From Cochliopodium minus (Eukaryota > Discosea > Himatismenida > Cochliopodiidae), in assembly GCA_024220525.1 (NCBI GenBank), contig JAMYWO010000011.1, positions 95,347-109,941 of the forward strand: 14,595 nt of DNA. The letters are read 5' to 3'. Both the position numbers and the translations under genes were made by a program. The notes under the pieces are model-generated. The model did no database searches. It saw only the letters and a list, made by a program, of their open reading frames with translations, and had not been told where the DNA came from. Of the stretch, positions 9,282-14,595 are shown piece after piece (the stretch's first letter is position 1; every line of letters starts with the position of its first letter).

Positions 9282-9466
9282 TTTATTTTTTTTAAAAATT
9301 TTTTTTGATCGTTAATTTTTATTTTTTAAAATTAAAGCGCAAAATTTATTAATGAAAATGAGAAAGGATGAAAAAGAAAAGAAACATTTATGAATGAGAT
9401 AATTGAATGAAACTTCATCTATCTTCATAATTCACATCTGGAAATAAAAGAATAAAATAAAATAAA
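9282..9466. promoter_or_regulatory. Divergent promoter region between TPX2-like gene and peptidase gene
   Basis: A 185-bp spacer between two divergent starts. It is T/A-rich except for a GCGCAAAA element at 9337-9344, 56 bp upstream of the TPX2 start. Its complement, TTTTGCGC, is close to E2F/DP sites (TTTSGCGC), which would fit a mitotic gene. One short match is weak evidence. Confidence 0.35.
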
Positions 9467-12400
9467 ATGAAAGCAATTTTGTTCATTCTTATTTTTATTT
9501 CTTTTTGCTTTGCAAAGGAAAATGTCCAAGTGAATGAAGATTGGATAATGACAGAAAGGTAAATAAAAAGCAAAAATATATAGTGAATATTGAAAAAAAA
9601 TTTTTTTCAATCCATCAAATCAAAACCAAACATACAGAGGTATAGAGCCAATCAAATAATGGGACGAGAAATATTCACAATAAAAATTTTTTTTTTCAAA
9701 TAGCAAACCCTGAAAGCACCTTCAAATTTACAATAGCATTGAAATTACAAAATACTGAGAAATTGGAGGTATAAAATTAAAAAAATTTATCAAATTTGAA
9801 ATAGAGAATATTTTCTTAAATTCAACAAATTTTTAAAAAATACCAAAAAATTTTTTAATAAATTAGAAAATGGTTCTCGATATCTCCAATCCCCAAAGCC
9901 CAAATTATGGTAAAATTTGATTTTTATTGATTTTATTAAATTATTTTTAACTACAAAATTAAATAAAAATAAAGCAAATTGGTTGACTCGTGAGGAGATA
10001 GAATCAATCATTTCTCCACCTGAAGAAGTTCCATTGTTGATCATCAGCTACTTGGAAGAACAATGTTCTGATTTCAAATTTGAGAATCTCAAAGGTACAA
10101 AATTTTAACATTTGAATCAATTATTTTATTATACATTTAATACTTTTAATTTAATAATTTTATTAATTAATATTTTTTTTTGATATTAATCTAATTTTAA
10201 TTATTTTTTATTGTCAAAATTTAATTTAACTTATTTTTACAAAAAAAAAAAAAAAAAAGATTCAATCAAAGTTGTCGGACCTATTCGTTGTGCAGAAAAA
10301 GTATTCGGAGTGAGAATGATGAAATACGTGTACATCCAAAAGGGGTTGACAGCGATCAGAAGACACATCCAAGATTCCCACCCAATCTTCCCACAACACA
10401 TCCAAAAACATATCTCCTTGATGTCTGGAGTCTCCGCCCTTCCAAAGATTCGTAAAGATCTCTTGAAGAAGAAAGCAGAGGTGAAGATGAGAGCAGATTT
10501 TGATTATGATTTTATTATCCCTCAAACTTTGAGGTATATTTACAACATTGCTCCTGGTACAAGAGGAAACAACACTCAAAACTCGTAATTCTCTTATTTT
10601 TTTATTCAACTCAAAGTTACTAACAAAAATTCAAATTTCTTTATTGTTTTTTATATTTTTCTTTTTTTTTTTGAAAATTTTTTTCATTTTATTTTTATCA
10701 TTTTTTACTATTTTATTTTGACAATTTTTCATTTTTTTTTTTATTTTCACTTTTCAAATAATTACAAAATTCATTTTCATTCTCGGATTTACTGTTTTTC
10801 TTGTTTTTAAAAACAAATTCTAAATAAAATTTTTTTTGCTTTTTTAATTTTTATTTTCTTTTTTTCAAAAAAAGAAAGACAAAGTGGTAATTATTTTTTT
10901 AAAATTTCATTTTGTTTGATTTTTTCAAACCCTTATTAAAAAAAAGTGATGGAATTTCTTCCTGTTGGAGGGCCAAGTTGGGATGATCTCAAACAAGTAA
11001 AAAACATAATACTTAATTTTTCTTTTCAAAAATTTAATTTTTTTTTTTTTCCAATTAAAGTTTTCTGAAGAAGCAGACGGTAAAATGAAATTTTAAAAAA
11101 TCAAAAATTAAATTAAATTTCAAAAAATTTCAACAGAGGTTTTTAATAATGTCACTAGAGTTATTGGTCCTTATCAACCAGGAAGTGATGGTGAATCTAC
11201 TTTGGACATTCAATGTAAAATTTATTTGTTTATTCATTTCTTTTTTTAAATCTTTTATTTTTAATAAAAAAAAAAAAGATATTACGACTATTGGCGCAGG
11301 AGTTTCTACTTATTACATCACAAGTATTTTTTTTATCTTTATTTTTTAATAATTTTTATTTTTTTGTAATTCATTTTATTTATTCATTTATTTTATTTTA
11401 TTTTATTGTAATTTTTTCATTTTTATTATTTTATTTTATTTATTTATTTTATTTTTATTTTTATTATTTTCATTATTTTTTAAAGTTTCTGATGGATGGA
11501 TTTATGACATGGCAAACACGCTATTCACTTTGAACAACCCTCCTCTTGTTGTTTCTGGTATTTTCTAACAATTTTTTGCTTAAATTTTTTTTTACACTTT
11601 TTTTAAAATAATGTTTAGTATCTTATGGTTGGATGGAAGCCCAAACGTAGAAGAATCTTTAAACAATTTCATTGATTTTTTTTAAAAAAATATTTTTTTA
11701 AAATAGATGTAAAAATTTTTATTATTTATTAATTTTTTTAGTTATTTTTTTTAAAATTTAATTTTTTTTTTTTTTTTTGGTCAAATATTTGTTCTTTATT
11801 TTTTTTTTTAATTATTTTTTTTTAATTACTTTTTTTTTTTAAAAAAAATGATTATTTGGTAGGTGAGACAGATGTCACAGGTGCTAACTGCACAGGAATA
11901 GATGCTCAAACATACGTTTCAAGAACCAACCAAGAGTTGATGAAGGTAGCTGGTTTGGGAATCTCTGTAATTGTTTGCGCACAAGATGAAGGTTGGTTTC
12001 TTTTTTTTATTTTTTTTCATTTTTTATTTTCATTTTTCATTAATTTTTATTTAATTATTTTAATTATTTTAATATTTTATTTATTTTTATTACTTAAATA
12101 TTAAATATTATTTTTATTTTTTTTTGTGATTTTTTTTTGATGATTTTTTTTTATTTTTTTATTTTTCAATTTATTTAATTTTCATTTTTTTTATTAGGCG
12201 CACCAAGCGACAATAACTCTGAATGTCAAACTGACGATACCTGTTAATCTTTAAAAAAAAAAATTTAATTTTTTTTTAATCTGATTTTTATTTTAAAAGA
12301 TCCTTTGTGGCCAATTTATCCTTCAAGGTGATTTTTTTTTTTTTTAATTATTATTAAATTATTTATTTTTATTTTATTTTATTTTATTTTTATTTATTTT

Positions 12401-12834
12401 TTATTTTATTTATTTTTATTTTTTATTTTATTTTTATTTTCATTTTTTATTTTCAAGCTCAAATTGGGTTACAACTGTGAGCTCAACATCATATGCATCA
12501 AAAAAATCTTTCTCCAACAAAGATTCCAAGGCATCTGATCCAAAGATCTGCCATCATACTTTGTTTTCTGGGTAAAAAAAGATTTATTTTAAAACTTTAT
12601 AAATAATAAAAAAAAAAAATGAAAAATAAAAAAAATAAAATATAATAAAATAAAATTTTTGAAATAAAGGTACAAATGTGCTCCTCTTGAAGCTGGAGGA
12701 AAAGAGGCATTCACAATGGAGAACAACACGTAAAACAACCAATTTTAAATTTATTTTAATTTATTTATTTTATTTATTTTATTTATTTTATTTATTTTAT
12801 TTATTTTATTTATTTTATTTATTTTATTTATTTT
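9467..12834 (+). CDS. Sedolisin-family tripeptidyl-peptidase 1 (3' end missing at the N)
   Basis: Secreted or lysosomal serine-carboxyl peptidase (MEROPS S53, TPP1/CLN2-like) that removes tripeptides from N-termini. Exons: 9467-9558, 9704-9768, 9867-9909, 9975-10094, 10260-10584, 10879-10886, 10947-10996, 11061-11079, 11137-11214, 11279-11323, 11486-11557, 11619-11646, 11863-11991, 12198-12242, 12300-12327, 12458-12571, 12670-12729, plus possible 2-nt exons 9638-9639 and 11707-11708. That gives 441 aa before the break. The signal peptide is MKAILFILIFISFCFA. The prodomain shows FTIALKLQN, ISNPQSPNY and WLTREEI. The catalytic Glu and Asp lie in GESTLDIQ (about 261 and 265), and the oxyanion Asp in AQDEGAPS (about 358). 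VSYG and YPSSSNWVTTV also fit. The SGTS catalytic serine and the C-terminus should lie in the gap. The oxyanion motif has Gln where Gly is usual. The family call is firm; exact junctions are less so. Confidence 0.88.
10879..10886 (+). other. 8-nt microexon in the peptidase gene
   Basis: The exon ending at 10584 is in phase 2, while the next clear exon at 10947 needs phase 1. The 8 bases acaaagtg, with AG before and GTAATT after, correct the frame and give NNTQNSQSVMEFLPVGG. This matches the sedolisin region (NNSQ-x-x-x-x-FLEQYF type) without a gap. Confidence 0.65.
12763..12834. repeat. Tandem 9-bp repeat, eight perfect copies, abutting the N
   Basis: The unit ATTTATTTT is repeated eight times without a mismatch, ending exactly at the base before the N. 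It lies in what should be the next intron of the peptidase gene. Such an array is a likely reason for an assembly break. Confidence 0.95.
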
Positions 12835-12835
12835 N
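12835..12835. other. Single N: probable assembly gap of unknown length
   Basis: Two genes that point at each other both stop here. The peptidase loses its catalytic-serine exons, and transporter C breaks inside exon 4 at a position where gene B continues. A one-base ambiguity cannot explain both. The missing sequence should be well over 1 kb. Confidence 0.85.
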
Positions 12836-13669
12836 AAAATGAAAACAACAGAAGAAGAATCGAAAGCACCATTGAATCCTGATGTTGCTATTCCCTCTTT
12901 TCCTTTGAATATCTGAGCAAGTGGGAGAGATGAGTAATAAACTCCGGATGCACCAAAAGATATACAAATAAAAGCAGGAATCCAAGCATCCTTTTAAAGA
13001 TAAATTATTTGTATTTTGAATTTTTTTTTTAAATAAAATTGATAAGTTCATCTTTTTTATTTGTGGATATTTTTTTTTAATTTCTGTGACTTTTACAATT
13101 TTAAAATTATTTTTTATTTTTTTTTTGAGAATAGATCCGTAATTTTTGGATATTTAAATATTTTTACAAATGTCTTTGAATCACTGAACGATGCTAATGT
13201 ACAACCTATTGATAATACAACTGCGGATATAATATAACAAGCCCTACTCTTTATAAAATCCACCAAAAATCCAATCACAGGTCCTGCAATCAGAATGGTG
13301 ATCACAGAGATTGTATAGATCCTATTTAATTTCAATAATTGTTTTTCACACTATAGTTAAATAATGGATGAAATAAAGTGGATTTAATCAAGAAAAATTT
13401 GGAATAATTTTTTTTTTTACATTCTCCACTCCATCCTCCATGAAACAAAACTCGTTGTATTGCCCTTCCTTCAAAAATACCAAAAGAATTGCAGACCATC
13501 CAAAAATAATCCCACTTGTGAATAACAAGGTGATGATACTTGAAAGAAAGAGACAATTAAGGATTATTTTCCAAAAAAGGAATTAAAAATTAAATCAATA
13601 CCTGAAAATAAGATAGAACCATCTATGAAAAATTTTATCTTTATCAAGTTGGAACATTTTCAACACCAT
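12836..13669 (-). CDS. SLC43-like MFS transporter, gene C (3' part missing)
   Basis: Paralogue of genes A and B. Exons on the minus strand: 13669-13602, 13538-13421, 13350-13168 and 12990-12836. The last is 155 of the 242 nt seen in gene B, then the N interrupts it after codons GTT TTC ATT. Exons 1-3 have the same lengths and phases as A and B. The start reads MVLKMFQLDKDKIFHRW. Motif A is GFLVDFIKSR. Exons 3 and 4 are almost identical to gene B, but intron 3 (13167-12991, 177 nt) is unrelated to the 82-nt intron 3 of B. The first half of intron 2 resembles gene A. The missing half should lie in the gap at 12835. It may well be an intact gene in the organism. Confidence 0.85.
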
Positions 13670-13901
13670 TTTTTTTGGAACTTTTTTTTTATTTTTATTT
13701 TTTTTAAATTAGAAAATCTTATAATAAAAAATTCGAATTTGATGAATTCCAATTCGTCTTGTCATAAAAAAACCTTTATATATTAATTTTTTTTTTTATT
13801 GAAAATTTGTCACATACAAAAGGAGAAATAACTTTCGATTTACAAAAAAAAAAGTGATTTTACTTTAATCCTCGAATAAATTAAAAATAAATTTACAAAC
13901 A

Positions 13902-14595
13902 TTAATTTTTTGGAGGGGGAGGAGTGCTCAAAACTTTTTTGAGGAAATAAAGGTAGGAGAAACAGAAAATAGTGGAACCCAGTTGCATGCAATTTACAAA
14001 CAACCAATCTCCATGGAATTTGGTTACAGTTAGCTCAACGAAGAGATATTGTAAATAAGTAAAAGCTGCTCCGCAAATAGAAAATAAACCAAATATACGT
14101 CCCATTTTGTTAAAACCGAAAACTTTTTTAAACAAAAAATAAAATAAAAAATAAAAATAAAAATAAAAAAAATTAAGAAATAAATAAAAAAATGAAAATT
14201 AATGAATTTGTAAATTAAAAACAAATTAAATCTTACTTTTAGGTATTGAACTGATAGCAACTGCATAAAAGAAAGGCCTTGCACAACTGAACATACAAAA
14301 GCTCACAATTTGAAAATATGGACTTTTGGGAATGAAAACACAAATAGCCCAAGCAAGAATGAGAAATTGACTTATTAACATTGAAACAAAAGTCCCTTTA
14401 CAAAATCAAATAAAGATAAATAAAACAATTATAAATTAAAACTTTTAAAAAACAAATAAAATTAATACTACCTTTATGGTCCAAGAGATATCCAATGAGT
14501 GGACTAATTAAAATGGACGCAGGCATGATGTATGAATAAATGATCACCAAGTTTTGCACATCATTTTCGTTTGTTGTCAAAAATTTCATTCTGAA
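13902..14595 (-). CDS. SLC43-like MFS transporter, gene D (C-terminal part, runs off right edge)
   Basis: C-terminal third of a fourth paralogue, aligned with residues 297-462 of gene B. Exons on the minus strand: 14595-14472 (partial), 14395-14237 and 14122-13902, ending STPPPPKN then TAA. The visible protein starts FRMKFLTTNENDVQNL, includes GYLLDHKG (second motif-A-like loop) and the last helices. It has a 76-nt intron (14471-14396) where gene B reads straight through. The 232-bp spacer to gene C (13670-13901) is AT-rich and shows no other gene and no copy of the leader element found before A and B. Confidence 0.85.
14396..14471 (-). other. Extra intron in gene D, absent from gene B
   Basis: On the minus strand gene D reads GACCATAAAG then GTAGTATT... 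TTTTGTAAAG then GGACTTTTG, encoding LLDHKGTFVSM. Gene B encodes LLDNKGIFFSM at this point as one uninterrupted exon (1435-1134). In-frame removal of 76 nt restores the alignment. Confidence 0.8.

Noticed and set aside
10262-10609. Open frame of about 115 codons on the minus strand
   Set aside because: It is antisense to the well-supported large exon (10260-10584) of the peptidase gene.
12836-13669. Gene C as a pseudogene
   Set aside because: All visible exons are open with correct splice sites. It is cut only by the N, and the missing part is best explained by the gap.
1-14595. CRISPR array, transposon or prokaryotic operon
   Set aside because: Short repeats are simple A/T tandem arrays without spacers. 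No transposase, reverse transcriptase or terminal repeats were seen, and spliced genes exclude a prokaryote.

Overview
This is an AT-rich, intron-dense nuclear sequence from a unicellular eukaryote. Introns are mostly 55-80 nt with GTAAAA-like donors, and some larger introns are low-complexity (A)nT or (T)nA. Both TAA and TGA act as stops, so the standard code fits. Asn-rich stretches, very high AT and the gene families (SLC43-like transporter, sedolisin/TPP1, TPX2, mitochondrial RRF and TilS) suggest an amoebozoan such as a slime mould, but this is inference and the lineage cannot be fixed from the window. All gene models below were assembled by hand from splice signals, frame and protein-family similarity. 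Most short open frames in the window are only exons, or shadows, of these genes.

Left to right: (1) on the minus strand, two tandem SLC43-like MFS transporter genes. A (1-585) runs off the left edge and B (806-2789) is complete, with 8 exons and 462 aa. (2) Minus strand: a mitochondrial ribosome recycling factor (2885-3939) and a four-CBS-domain AMPK-gamma/PV42-like protein (4003-5093). (3) Plus strand, divergent from the CBS gene: a tRNA(Ile)-lysidine synthase, TilS (5348-8005), with a presequence-like N-terminus. (4) Minus strand, convergent with TilS: a short TPX2-like spindle protein (8167-9281). (5) Plus strand, divergent from TPX2: a sedolisin/tripeptidyl-peptidase 1 gene (9467-12729 and beyond) cut into many small exons, including an 8-nt microexon and two possible 2-nt ones. 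(6) A single N at 12835, reached through eight perfect copies of a 9-bp repeat. (7) Minus strand: SLC43-like gene C (12836-13669), truncated by the N, and gene D (13902-14595), running off the right edge.

The same transporter family flanks both sides of the housekeeping block, and the copies are mosaics of one another. The peptidase and transporter C converge on the N and both lose their 3' ends there, so the N most simply stands for an unfilled gap of well over 1 kb. RRF and TilS both serve mitochondrial translation if their N-termini are real targeting signals. TPX2 is a mitotic Aurora-kinase/spindle factor and TPP1 a lysosomal-type protease. No operon-like joint function is evident.

I found no wholly new multi-gene system. 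The most notable points are the microexon-rich peptidase, the recognisable TPX2 Aurora-binding motif in a 349-aa protein, the nuclear TilS, the mosaic transporter array with an intron present in one copy and absent in another, and complementary A-rich and T-rich introns around one TilS exon. No tRNA, rRNA, CRISPR array or transposon was recognised.
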